From Streptomyces brevispora (GTDB taxonomy: Bacteria; Actinomycetota; Actinomycetes; Streptomycetales; Streptomycetaceae), in assembly GCF_007829885.1 (NCBI RefSeq), contig NZ_VIWW01000001.1, positions 4,960,001-5,024,000 of the forward strand: 64,000 bases of DNA. The letters run 5' to 3'. This document shows positions 43,262-51,437 of the stretch, one piece after another; the stretch's first letter is position 1; every line of letters starts with the position of its first letter. A program made the position numbers and the translations under genes. The notes under the pieces were generated by a model. It was not told the origin of the DNA and ran no database searches. It saw only the letters and a program-made list of their open reading frames with translations.

Positions 43262-43972
43262 ATGCCGTATGAACCACCCACGCACACCGTCGAGCGCTCA
43301 CTGCGCGCCACCACCGGTGCCAAGACCGTCGCCGGTGTCGACGAGGTCGGGCGCGGGGCGTGGGCAGGGCCGGTCACCGTGTGTGCCGCCGTCACCGGTC
43401 TCCGTAAGCCGCCCGCCGGACTCACCGACTCCAAGCTGATCAGCCCCAAGCGTCGTGCGGAACTCGCGCCGCTGCTGGAGCGGTGGGTCACCGCGTACGG
43501 TCTCGGCGACGCCTCACCGCAGGAGATCGATGAGCTCGGGATGACCGCCGCTCTCCGGCTCGCCGCCATTCGCGCCCTGGAGGCGCTGCCGGTGCGTCCC
43601 GACGCGGTGATCCTCGACGGCAAGCACGACTACCTGGGCCCGCCCTGGCAGGTCCGTACCGTCATCAAGGGCGACCAGTCCTGCATCGCGGTTGCGGCGG
43701 CCTCGGTGATCGCGAAGGTCCGCAGGGACAAGGTCATGGCCGAACTCGGCGCGGAATCCGGGGAGTACGAGGACTTCGCGTTCGGTGCCAATGCCGGTTA
43801 TCCGTCCCCCGTGCACAGGGCCGCACTGGAGGAGCGGGGGCCCACGGCCCACCACCGCCTCTCGTGGTCCTACCTGGATGCGCTGCCCAAGTGGCAGCAC
43901 CTCAAGAAGGTCCGCTTCTCCGCCGAGGCGGCCGCACTGGAAAGCGGGGGCCAGCTCGGCTTCGACTTCTGA
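43262..43972 (+). CDS. rnhB: Ribonuclease HII
   Basis: A 236-residue enzyme that cuts RNA in RNA-DNA hybrids and at single ribonucleotides in DNA. The catalytic acids are in AGVDEVGRGAWAGPV (Asp-Glu) and AVILDGKHDYL (Asp). The conserved substrate-recognition stretch is DSKLISPKRRAEL, and VAAASVIAKVRRDKVM is the family helix. It acts with RecQ, DinG and others in removing R-loops and ribonucleotides, though there is no operon link. TACCCT ten bases before the ATG may be a -10 giving a very short leader. Confidence 0.94.
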   Translation: MPYEPPTHTVERSLRATTGAKTVAGVDEVGRGAWAGPVTVCAAVTGLRKPPAGLTDSKLISPKRRAELAPLLERWVTAYGLGDASPQEIDELGMTAALRLAAIRALEALPVRPDAVILDGKHDYLGPPWQVRTVIKGDQSCIAVAAASVIAKVRRDKVMAELGAESGEYEDFAFGANAGYPSPVHRAALEERGPTAHHRLSWSYLDALPKWQHLKKVRFSAEAAALESGGQLGFDF

Positions 43973-44032
43973 TCGCACACACGTACCCACCCGCTGATGT
44001 CTTGTGCGTCGGCGTTTGATAGACAACCACTC

Positions 44033-44653
44033 ATGCCTCTCATCCCCGAGGAGCCTCAGATTCACGAGAGCGCCCAGGGTCCCCGCGCCACTTCGGCCAC
44101 CGGCCGCACCGCGTCGACCCCTCGTCCCGTACCCGGCCCGCGTTCAGCGGCCACGCCGCGCCCCGGTCGTCCGGGTCCCGGTCCCGCGAGGCCAGCGCCC
44201 CCGGCGCAGCGCCCGCCTTCCCTCTCCGGCAGGCCCCAGGCCGCTCCGCCGGAGAATCGTTCCGCTCGGCAGCTTCAGCTGATCCCCGCCACGGCCGACG
44301 GTGCGCTCGCCGCCGCCGACGGGGCGGTGGACCTGCTGCTCGACTCCGGTCGGGCACCCGGCGAAATCCTGGTGCTCACCACGGGCGAACAGCACCCGTG
44401 GGCGACGCACGAGCTGTCCTTCGGTGAGGCCGCCTACTGGGCCCAGCACGAAGCGGGCGACGACGTGTTCTTCGCCGGAGTCGCAGCCGCCGACCGGGCG
44501 AAGCCCCGGCCGGTGGTGATCATCGCGGTCAACGGCGCCATCGATGACGCCGCCACGCGCGCGCTGTCCACCGCGCAGCGGAGTGCCGGAGCCCTGCTGA
44601 TCGTCTGCGGTGACCCGCAGTCGGTCAACGCGGTGCTCGGCGCGGGCGTCTGA
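44033..44653 (+). CDS. Hypothetical protein, Pro-rich N-terminus
   Basis: 206 residues. About 80 N-terminal residues are Pro/Arg/Ala-rich and probably disordered. The C-terminal ~120 residues form a compact alpha/beta region (LQLIPATADGALAAADGAVDLLLDSGRAPGEILVLTTGEQHPWA, discontinuous; VVIIAVNGAIDDAATRALSTAQRSAGALLIVCGD). That region resembles the C-terminal RecA-like segment of UvrD/PcrA-type helicases, without any nucleotide-binding motif. No function can be assigned. ATG 44033 was chosen over the upstream frame because it begins the conserved-looking MPLIPEEPQIHE. Confidence 0.65.
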   Translation: MPLIPEEPQIHESAQGPRATSATGRTASTPRPVPGPRSAATPRPGRPGPGPARPAPPAQRPPSLSGRPQAAPPENRSARQLQLIPATADGALAAADGAVDLLLDSGRAPGEILVLTTGEQHPWATHELSFGEAAYWAQHEAGDDVFFAGVAAADRAKPRPVVIIAVNGAIDDAATRALSTAQRSAGALLIVCGDPQSVNAVLGAGV

Positions 44654-44680
44654 CCGCAGCGCGAGCCGGCCTGTGGTGCC

Positions 44681-44704
44681 CCGGCTGCCCGTAAGGGCGG
44701 CCGG
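44681..44704. terminator. Bidirectional terminator
   Basis: A 10-bp stem with one G-T pair (44681-44690 with 44695-44704) and a GTAA loop, between convergent genes. Confidence 0.7.
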
Positions 44705-44717
44705 GCCCACGACGGCG

Positions 44718-45347
44718 TCAGCGGGCCGCGCTGCGGTGCAGAGCCTGGGCCGCCCCGCCACCGGTACGCGACGGGGCCGGATCATGATCCAGTGCGGTGG
44801 CGGCGAGAGTGGCCGGCTGCGAGGTGGAGTTCGGGTGGCGGCCGCCCCGGCCCTCGCCCAGTACCTGCCAGCCGCCGCGGGTCAGCGTGATGTACGCGCC
44901 GCACCTCAGACCGTGCAGGGTGCAGGCATCCCGCAGCCCCCACATCCACGCCCCGTCCTCCTCCGTCCAGCGCTCGTCCCCCTCACGGCAGTAGAGAAGT
45001 ACGGCCGTACGGACGGGTGTCCGGCGGCGCAGATCGTGCGGGACGACCCGGCGCAGATGTGCCAGCAGGGAGTTGCGGAATTCCCAGCCGTCCGCCGTCA
45101 CCGAGCGACGGGCGAACGAGGCGCTGGCCGTCAGGCGTTCCTCGTGATCGAGTACGGCGACGACGGCGGTTGCCGGAGTCGGCCGGTGCCTGGCGTGCAG
45201 GCCGCTGACAACCTCGCGCGGGTTGCGCAGCAGCGGTATTCCCGCCGCTGCCCACTCGGCCGGTTCGAGCATCCGGGCCAGGCGGTTGGCGGAGACGGCG
45301 GCGGGCGACATCGAAGTGGCTGCGGACGGAGCGAATCCGAAGGTCAC
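44718..45347 (-). CDS. Hypothetical protein
   Basis: A 209-residue protein starting VTFGFAPSAATSMSPAAVS. The middle part is well ordered (RLARMLEPAEWAAAGIPLLRNPREVVSGLH, discontinuous; FRNSLLAHLRRVVPHDLRRRTPVRTAVLLYCREGDE; WMWGLRDACTLHGLRCGAYITLTRGGWQVL). The C-terminus is Ser/Thr/Ala-rich. GTG 45347 is supported by a GGGAGG ribosome binding site. I do not recognise the family. In Streptomyces the next gene on this strand is normally recQ, which here is broken. Confidence 0.65.
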   Translation of the reverse strand: MTFGFAPSAATSMSPAAVSANRLARMLEPAEWAAAGIPLLRNPREVVSGLHARHRPTPATAVVAVLDHEERLTASASFARRSVTADGWEFRNSLLAHLRRVVPHDLRRRTPVRTAVLLYCREGDERWTEEDGAWMWGLRDACTLHGLRCGAYITLTRGGWQVLGEGRGGRHPNSTSQPATLAATALDHDPAPSRTGGGAAQALHRSAAR

Positions 45348-45565
45348 GGTCCTCCCTTCGCATACGCGCCCACGATGCGGGCAGGGGTCGGGTGAGGGCG
45401 CGCCGCGGCACAGCCCTTCCGGGCCGCGAAAGGACCGTGCAGGGAGCGAGTCCAATTCTTCCTGGCGTATCGGCAGGCGGCAACGAGCAATTGGCGCAGC
45501 TGACGGTAATCAACGGGAATGACACGGATATCCCTGCCCAATCCGGCCCCGGATGACGCCACCTG

Positions 45566-46318
45566 TCACGCCTGAACAGCGAGGACCAGCGGAAACACCG
45601 CGTCCGCTCCGGCCCGTCGCGGCGGCCGGGCCGCCACGGCGAGCGTCCAGCCGGTGTCCGAGAGATCGTCCACGAGCAGCACGGGACCGTGCGCCTGTGC
45701 CAGCGCCCCGGCCAACTCCGGTCCCACGACGAGCGTCTCGTGCAGCGCCCGGACCCGATGGGCGCTGTTGGTCTGCGAGACGCGGATCCCGTCGGCCCCC
45801 GGAGCGTGGCCGAGGCTGCCCAGGAAGGGCATCCGCCCGACCTCGGCGATGCGGTGGCCGAGGGGCTGGACGAGCTGTGGCCTGCTGTGCGACGCCACGG
45901 TGACGACACCCACCGGCCGGGGCACTGCGTCCACGGCGCCGGGTGCCCACCCCCCCCGCGGGCCTTGGCCCAGTCGGCCAGCACGGTCACCATCGTCGGC
46001 CACCTCGTCCGGTACGGGTGCGTCCGGGGCCTGCGCCGTCAGCATGGGGCGCAGCCTGTTGCCCCAGCCGATGTCGGACAGCCTGCCCAGTGCGCGCCCG
46101 GCGCCGGACAGTTCTCCCGCGGGGATACGGCCCTTGCGGTCGACACCCACCGCGGCGAGACCGGTCGGCCACATCTTGCGGGGCTCCACCTCGACGCCCG
46201 GTCTCCCGAGCTCGCCGCGAGCGGTGTCCAACGCCGCCGCGGAGACCGCCTGGTCGAAGCGCGCACCGGCGCAGTTGTCGCAGCGCCCGCAGGCGGTTGC
46301 CTCCTCGTCGTCCAGCAA
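45566..46318 (-). pseudogene. C-terminal part of a broken recQ gene
   Basis: From the zinc-binding region (LDDEEATACGRCDNCAG) to the end, the translation closely follows the intact RecQ at 51.4-53.6 kb, for example GRPGVEVEPRKMWPTGLAAVG and GRALGRLSDIGWGNRLRPML. Between about 46000 and 45950 the frame shifts and shifts back at a run of eight C residues; the correct-frame residues are in MVTVLADWAKA. The helicase domain is absent. The remaining 5' end of this gene lies 8.3 kb away at 54.6-55.0 kb on the same strand. Confidence 0.85.
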
Positions 46319-46365
46319 ACAGGTGCTGCCCAAGCTTGCGGCCACGACCGGCCTGCTGGTGGATT
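46319..46365 (+). pseudogene. Inverted recQ fragment at the junction
   Basis: Immediately next to the C-terminal recQ piece, the opposite strand encodes QVLPKLAATTGLLVD, identical in peptide to the RecQ segment just before the DEAH box. It matches intact recQ at about 51854-51900 with a few silent differences. In an unbroken minus-strand recQ this segment would directly follow the end of the N-terminal piece now at 54620. It has therefore been moved and inverted. Confidence 0.85.
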
Positions 46366-46557
46366 TTCAGCGGTGACGGATCGAGGCGCCCGCTGCCGGT
46401 AGGGCGGCTCTCCGCCGGAGGATCTGTTTGGCGGAACTGTGCAGTGTCGTAACTCCGCCACGTAGGAACCGTTCCTGTGAACCCCCGACCCGTGCCAGGC
46501 TCCGCGCAATCCGGAACGAGTGATCGCGGTCCGGACTTCCCACAAGGAGGAGCACGT

Positions 46558-49500
46558 ATGCGCATGGACTCCGCGCGAAGACGGCTGGCGGCACTGGCGG
46601 TGGCCACGGCGGCCGTCATAGTGGTGGCACAGACCTCGTCCGCCGGTGCGGCGCCTGGAACCGAGGGACAGAAGCCGTCGGAATCCCGGTCGGGCACGTT
46701 CGCCTCGCACCAGCACGGCAAGTCCGACAAGGACCTGCCCGGGGCCCACAAGGCTCCGTCGGCGAAGGCCAGGAGTGCGGCGGACAAGGCCCGCGCGAGG
46801 GTGAGCTGGAGCCGGTACGGCACGCCGACGACCGTCGTGCCGGACGGCGACGGCGCCGCCCTGGCGAAGGGGCTGCCGACCAAGCCGGAACAGACGGCCC
46901 GGGCGTACCTCAAGGCCAATGCGGACCTCTTCGGTATATCCGCCGACCAGGTCGACGGTCTCAAGCTGATGTCGAGTACCCCGATCGGCAAGGGCGCGGC
47001 GGTGTTGCTCGCCCAGGAGGTGGACGGCAAGCCTTTCGGCCAGGACGGCCAGGTCTCCGTCGGTGTCGTCGACGGCACTGTGGTCAGTGTGTCCGGCGCG
47101 CTCGCCCCGGTCACCGGTACGCCGAAGCCGGCGACCCTGTCCGCGCAGGACGCGATCAAGGCCGCGCTGGCCGACGTGACAATGACTCCCGGCAAGCTGA
47201 CCTCGGCCGACGCCGCCGACGGCTGGCAGAAGTACGACGCCGCGGGGCTGACCGGCTCGCAGCTCGTGCGCGCGGTCGTGGTCGCAGATCCGGACGGCAC
47301 CGTGCGTTCGGCCTACCAGGTGCAGGTCGGTACGGCCGACGAGGACCCCCAGCTGTACGACAGCATCGTGGACGCGCGTACCGGCGAGGTGCTGTCCCGC
47401 CGGTCCCTCGTCGACGACGAGGTCGCGGCCGATCACGACGGCAATCCGCAGTGGAAGGCGTTCTCCTTCTCGCCCCCGCTGGACGACTCCTCCAAGGACA
47501 CCCGCCAGACCGTGTGCTGGGTGGCGGGACCGGGCTGTGACCAGGTATTGAGCGACAGCGCGCCGGCCGCGCCGCACCACGCCTGGGACATCGCGTCCGG
47601 TGAGGGCGGCGGCAGCTACGGCAGCTTTTACAAGCTCGGCACGACGCTGGGCGCCAACGCCTTCAGCAGCGACGGCCTGAACTCCACCGGGCGCAATTGG
47701 CTCGGCATCACGCCGGACGTTCGGCCCGACCGGGTCTACGACTACACCTTCGCCGACGCCTGGCACGCCAGCCGCTGTGACCCGAAGGTGCTGACCGACC
47801 CGTCCCAGCCCGACCGGGACGCCGCGCTCGGTAACCTGTTCGTCCAGCACAACATCATGCATGACTTCTCGTACCAGCTCGGTTTCACCGAGAAGACGTG
47901 GAACATGCAGAGCGACAACTATGGCCTGGGCGGCAAGGGTGGTGACCCGGAAATGGGCGTCGCCCGCTCCGGTGGCAACAACCCGGCGACCCGCAACAAC
48001 GCCAACCAGAGCACCGGTGCCGACGGCGGCGTGGCGCTGACCAACATGTACCTGTGGCAGCCGCAGGCCGGTGCCTTCTACGGACGCTGCGCCGATGGTG
48101 ACTTCGACAACTCCGTCATCGGCCACGAGTACACCCACGCCATCAGCAACCGCATGGTCGGTGGCGGCACCACCGGCCTCTCCGGCGCGCACGCCGGCTC
48201 GATGGGAGAGTCCTGGAGCGACCTGGTCTCCACCGAGCGGCTGATCGAGACGGGCGCGGTCCCGGACGGTGTCGACCCGTGGGTCGTCGGCCCGTATGTG
48301 ACCGACAACAACGAGCGCGGAATCCGTAACTTCGCGATTGACAACAGCCCGCTCAACTACTCCAACTTCAGCTACGACATGGCTGGGGCGGAGGTGCACT
48401 CCGACGGCGAGATCTGGAACGCCGTCAACTACGAGGTGCGTCAAGCGCTCATCGGCAAGTACGGCGAGCCGTCTCAGAAAGTGCTCGCCTCCTGTGCGGC
48501 CGGCAAGACCTCGGTCGACAAGTGCGGCGGCGGCCGCCGCTGGATCCAGCTGATGTTCGACTCGTACCTGCTGATGGGCACGGGCAAGGTCACTATGGTC
48601 GACGCCCGTGACGCGATGCTCGCTGCGGACAAGATCCGCTACCACGGTGACGACCTCGATGTCATGTGGGGCGCGTTCTCCAAGCGCGGTCTGGGCACCG
48701 ACGCCACTGCCACCTCGACGAGCGACACCCGGCCGCACGCGGACTTCGCCACCCCGGCCGACGCGAACGGCAACATCACCTTCAAGATCGTCAACGGTGG
48801 GGACGACGTCCCCAACGCCCAGATCTTCATTGGTCAGTTCAGCGCGCGGACCACGCCGATCGCCGGTACGACCGCGGGCCTCAGCAACAAGGCGGCCTTC
48901 GCCAAGGGCCACTACACTGCCATCGCGGTCGCCCCGGGCTACGGTGAGGTGCCGTTCGACTTCGAGGTGACCGACAGCTCCAAGCAGACCGTCAAGGTCA
49001 AGATGCAGCCCAACCTCGCCTCGGCGGCGGCTGGTGCCACCATCACCGGCGGCGACGGGATGAACCTGTCGGCGCTGATCGATGACGACGAGGGTACCAA
49101 CTGGGCGTTCGTCGGCGAGCAGACCAAGACCTCGGTGAGCGGCAAGGGTGTCTTGATCCACCTGGCCCGCGACAGCGCGAGCAAGATCCGCCGCGTTCAG
49201 GTCAGTGCCCTGAACCGGCCGACCAACGCCAAGGACCCGGGCGGCGACACCGGCAGCCAGAGCCGCTTCTCGGCCCTGCGTCAGTTCGAGGTATCGGCTT
49301 GCACCCGTACCGCGACCGTCGACTGCTCCCAGGCCAAGCAGTTCCACGTCGTCTACCTCAGCCCGAAGGATGCCTTCCAGGCGGCCAAGCCGCGTCCGCT
49401 GGCGCCGAATCTGACGATGCGCAGCTTCGACATCCCGGTGACCACGGCGACCGACCTGCGCTTCGAGGCGATCACCAACCAGTGCGTCGGCAACCCGGCG

Positions 49501-49608
49501 TACGCCGGCAAGCAGGACAACGACCCGAACAACGTGACCGACTGCGCCACCGGCTCCCCGTCGGCGTTCAATGTGCGCGCCTCGGAATTCCAGGTGTTCG
49601 AGAAGTGA
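46558..49608 (+). CDS. Secreted M36 (fungalysin-type) metallopeptidase
   Basis: A 1016-residue extracellular zinc protease. The signal peptide is RRRLAALAVATAAVIVVAQTSSAGA. A long propeptide with an FTP-like domain runs to about residue 290. The catalytic domain has the zinc site HEYTH (about 523-527) and third ligand Glu about 551 in GESWSD, with NMYLWQPQAGAFYGRCADGDFD just before it as in M36 enzymes. A C-terminal beta region of about 250 residues includes a galactose-binding-like (F5/8-type) domain (LSALIDDDEGTNWAFVG). The ribosome binding site AAGGAGG precedes ATG 46558. It lies inside the segment that splits recQ, back to back with a regulator gene. Confidence 0.88.
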   Translation: MRMDSARRRLAALAVATAAVIVVAQTSSAGAAPGTEGQKPSESRSGTFASHQHGKSDKDLPGAHKAPSAKARSAADKARARVSWSRYGTPTTVVPDGDGAALAKGLPTKPEQTARAYLKANADLFGISADQVDGLKLMSSTPIGKGAAVLLAQEVDGKPFGQDGQVSVGVVDGTVVSVSGALAPVTGTPKPATLSAQDAIKAALADVTMTPGKLTSADAADGWQKYDAAGLTGSQLVRAVVVADPDGTVRSAYQVQVGTADEDPQLYDSIVDARTGEVLSRRSLVDDEVAADHDGNPQWKAFSFSPPLDDSSKDTRQTVCWVAGPGCDQVLSDSAPAAPHHAWDIASGEGGGSYGSFYKLGTTLGANAFSSDGLNSTGRNWLGITPDVRPDRVYDYTFADAWHASRCDPKVLTDPSQPDRDAALGNLFVQHNIMHDFSYQLGFTEKTWNMQSDNYGLGGKGGDPEMGVARSGGNNPATRNNANQSTGADGGVALTNMYLWQPQAGAFYGRCADGDFDNSVIGHEYTHAISNRMVGGGTTGLSGAHAGSMGESWSDLVSTERLIETGAVPDGVDPWVVGPYVTDNNERGIRNFAIDNSPLNYSNFSYDMAGAEVHSDGEIWNAVNYEVRQALIGKYGEPSQKVLASCAAGKTSVDKCGGGRRWIQLMFDSYLLMGTGKVTMVDARDAMLAADKIRYHGDDLDVMWGAFSKRGLGTDATATSTSDTRPHADFATPADANGNITFKIVNGGDDVPNAQIFIGQFSARTTPIAGTTAGLSNKAAFAKGHYTAIAVAPGYGEVPFDFEVTDSSKQTVKVKMQPNLASAAAGATITGGDGMNLSALIDDDEGTNWAFVGEQTKTSVSGKGVLIHLARDSASKIRRVQVSALNRPTNAKDPGGDTGSQSRFSALRQFEVSACTRTATVDCSQAKQFHVVYLSPKDAFQAAKPRPLAPNLTMRSFDIPVTTATDLRFEAITNQCVGNPAYAGKQDNDPNNVTDCATGSPSAFNVRASEFQVFEK

Positions 49609-49653
49609 TCAACCGGCAGTGACGGTGGGCTCCGCTCCGGAGGCCGCCGTACG

Positions 49654-49691
49654 AGGGGCCCTCGACCCGGCTGAATGGGGCGAGGGCCCTT
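49654..49691. terminator. Terminator between M36 protease and regulator genes
   Basis: An 11-bp stem with one G-T pair (49654-49664 with 49681-49691) between the convergent genes. Confidence 0.75.
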
Positions 49692-49718
49692 GGCCGGTAC
49701 TCGGTGTCCGGCAGGGGA

Positions 49719-50810
49719 TCACAGCCAGCCGTGGCGGGCCACCTCCCAGGCCAGCTGCATCCGGGTGCGGACCCCCACTGTCTCGAGAAGGTCGCGGATA
49801 CGGCGTTGCACCGTACGAAGGCTCAGCCCCAGCTGACCGGCGATGGCGGTGTCCGTCAGCCCGATGAGCAGCAACGAGATCAGGGCCAGGTCCTCGGGCG
49901 GGGGAGCCTGTTCTGGGCTCCTCTCACCGATCTGGCCGTCCTCGGTGAGCAGCAGAGGAGCGGCCCCCGCCCACAGACTCTCGAAGAACGCGACCAAGGC
50001 GTCGAGCAGCACACCAGGGTGGACCAGGACGGCGGACGGCTCATCAGGGGTGCCCCCGGACGATCCACCGAGCGTTTCACCGGATGGTCCGGCGGAGGGA
50101 TCGTCCGGCGCCCGGTCGGTGCCGATGCCGGACGGACTGTCCCCGTCGGCACCGGTGGACCGTACGGACGAGGACACCAGCAGGGCCAGCGACCGGTCCA
50201 CGATCACCAGCTTTGCCGGAACCTGTGGGGCGACACGGGCCTGCTCACCTTGCCGGATGAACTCGCGGATCCGGAACACCTCGGGCGGCACCTCCAGCGC
50301 CGCCCGTTCGTATACCGCGCGGTACCCTACCCCCGAATTCAGCACCCCGATCTCGGTGTCGTTCCCCCCGGACGGCACCGCTATGTTCGGCAGTTTGCAC
50401 AGCGCCAGGACCTCGTCCCGGGCACATCGCTGCAACTGGTCGAACATCGAGGCTATGGCCGGTGCCCCGATGACGGTTTCGACCATGTCGGTCGAACCAC
50501 GGCGCCCGGCCTCACTGCGGTACTCCTCGGTGAGCTGCGCCACCACGGCTTGCACAGCGTGCAGTTCTTGCTGCCTGCTCAGCAGCAGGGGGCCGAGCGC
50601 CAGGTCCGGCGGTGACGCCTGGAACCGGTGAGCCGAGCCCGCGGCACGGCTGGCCAGGCCCTTGGCCTCCAGTGTGTCGAGCAGCGCGGCTGCCTCGTGA
50701 CCGGACAACCCGAGACGGCGGGCGAGCTGGGGCGGCGTGGCCGCGGGCATCTTGACCAGGCTGCGGTATGCGCGTACTTCCACAGGATCGAGACCGGCCG
50801 CATCGAGCAT
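49719..50810 (-). CDS. TrmB/LuxR-type transcriptional regulator
   Basis: 363 residues. The N-terminal TrmB-like winged helix reads LDPVEVRAYRSLVKMPAATPPQLARRLGLSGHEAAALLDTLEAKGL (discontinuous). The middle domain is of the phospholipase-D-like sensor type, and the C-terminal LuxR helix-turn-helix reads LALISLLLIGLTDTAIAGQLGLSLRTVQRRIRDLL. Proteins of this build occur beside secreted-enzyme genes in Streptomyces. Its convergent position next to the M36 protease gene suggests, but does not prove, a regulatory link. ATG 50810 begins the conserved domain; the open frame extends further upstream without a better start. Confidence 0.82.
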   Translation of the reverse strand: MLDAAGLDPVEVRAYRSLVKMPAATPPQLARRLGLSGHEAAALLDTLEAKGLASRAAGSAHRFQASPPDLALGPLLLSRQQELHAVQAVVAQLTEEYRSEAGRRGSTDMVETVIGAPAIASMFDQLQRCARDEVLALCKLPNIAVPSGGNDTEIGVLNSGVGYRAVYERAALEVPPEVFRIREFIRQGEQARVAPQVPAKLVIVDRSLALLVSSSVRSTGADGDSPSGIGTDRAPDDPSAGPSGETLGGSSGGTPDEPSAVLVHPGVLLDALVAFFESLWAGAAPLLLTEDGQIGERSPEQAPPPEDLALISLLLIGLTDTAIAGQLGLSLRTVQRRIRDLLETVGVRTRMQLAWEVARHGWL

Positions 50811-51437
50811 GGCGTTCGTCTTCCTCTCTCCGCCTGTGTACTGGTCCCCGGGTTGCAGTACGTGATTTCGGCGTCCGTCGCCGGCTCCGGTCAGGCAGAA
50901 CCGCCGGCCAGGTGATCTTGACGCAGCACTGCCACATCGCGCCAGGGGGTCATGGCACGGAGGGAATCCGATGACGGGCCGGGCACCCGTAAGGGGCAGA
51001 GCCACCATCTCGCCGACACCCGTGCGACGGTCACCTATTGAAGAATCAGTCTTCGTTCGTTGTGGCGAAGAGTCGACGAGAGGCTTGGGCGCTTCGGTGT
51101 TGACCATCATGTCGAGTCCGTACGCGGACTGGAACGCCGACTCGGCAGTGCGAGCGAAGATGATCTGCTCGTGTTCCGCCGAGACGCAGAACCTACTGGA
51201 TAACGGGCAGAGCGTTGTGTGTGGAGAATTAGCGCTTCGGGGCTACCGAACTGGGAGGGCATTCGAATTCCGGGCGGAATTGGCGCCCTGACCTGCGTAA
51301 ACGTGCGGTTCGGGGGTGGCTGCGGCCGGAGGATCTGCCTCGTCCGTCCTTGATCGGTGCGTGTCCGGCGGCTTGTGAGTTGGTTGTCACGCGGGGTGAA
51401 GTGGTCGATTGTCCTTGCTATCGGGTTGCATGGGGGC
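50811..51437. other. Gene-free stretch before intact recQ
   Basis: No gene is recognised in 627 bp. Around 51030-51260 the sequence is noticeably less GC-rich than the rest of the window and lacks coding periodicity, consistent with imported or decayed DNA. The last 21 bp before and including the recQ ATG (51420-51440) are identical to the same region of the broken recQ (55027-55007, complement). Confidence 0.5.

Noticed and set aside
46039..49347. Very long minus-strand open frame (about 1100 codons) opposite the M36 protease gene
   Set aside because: It is an antisense shadow produced by GC-rich third positions; its composition is repetitive Gly/Arg/Val/Asp/His with no domains, while the plus strand has a signal peptide and zinc site.
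50971..51291. 106-codon plus-strand frame before intact recQ
   Set aside because: No ribosome binding site, poor codon bias and no recognisable motifs; treated as noncoding.
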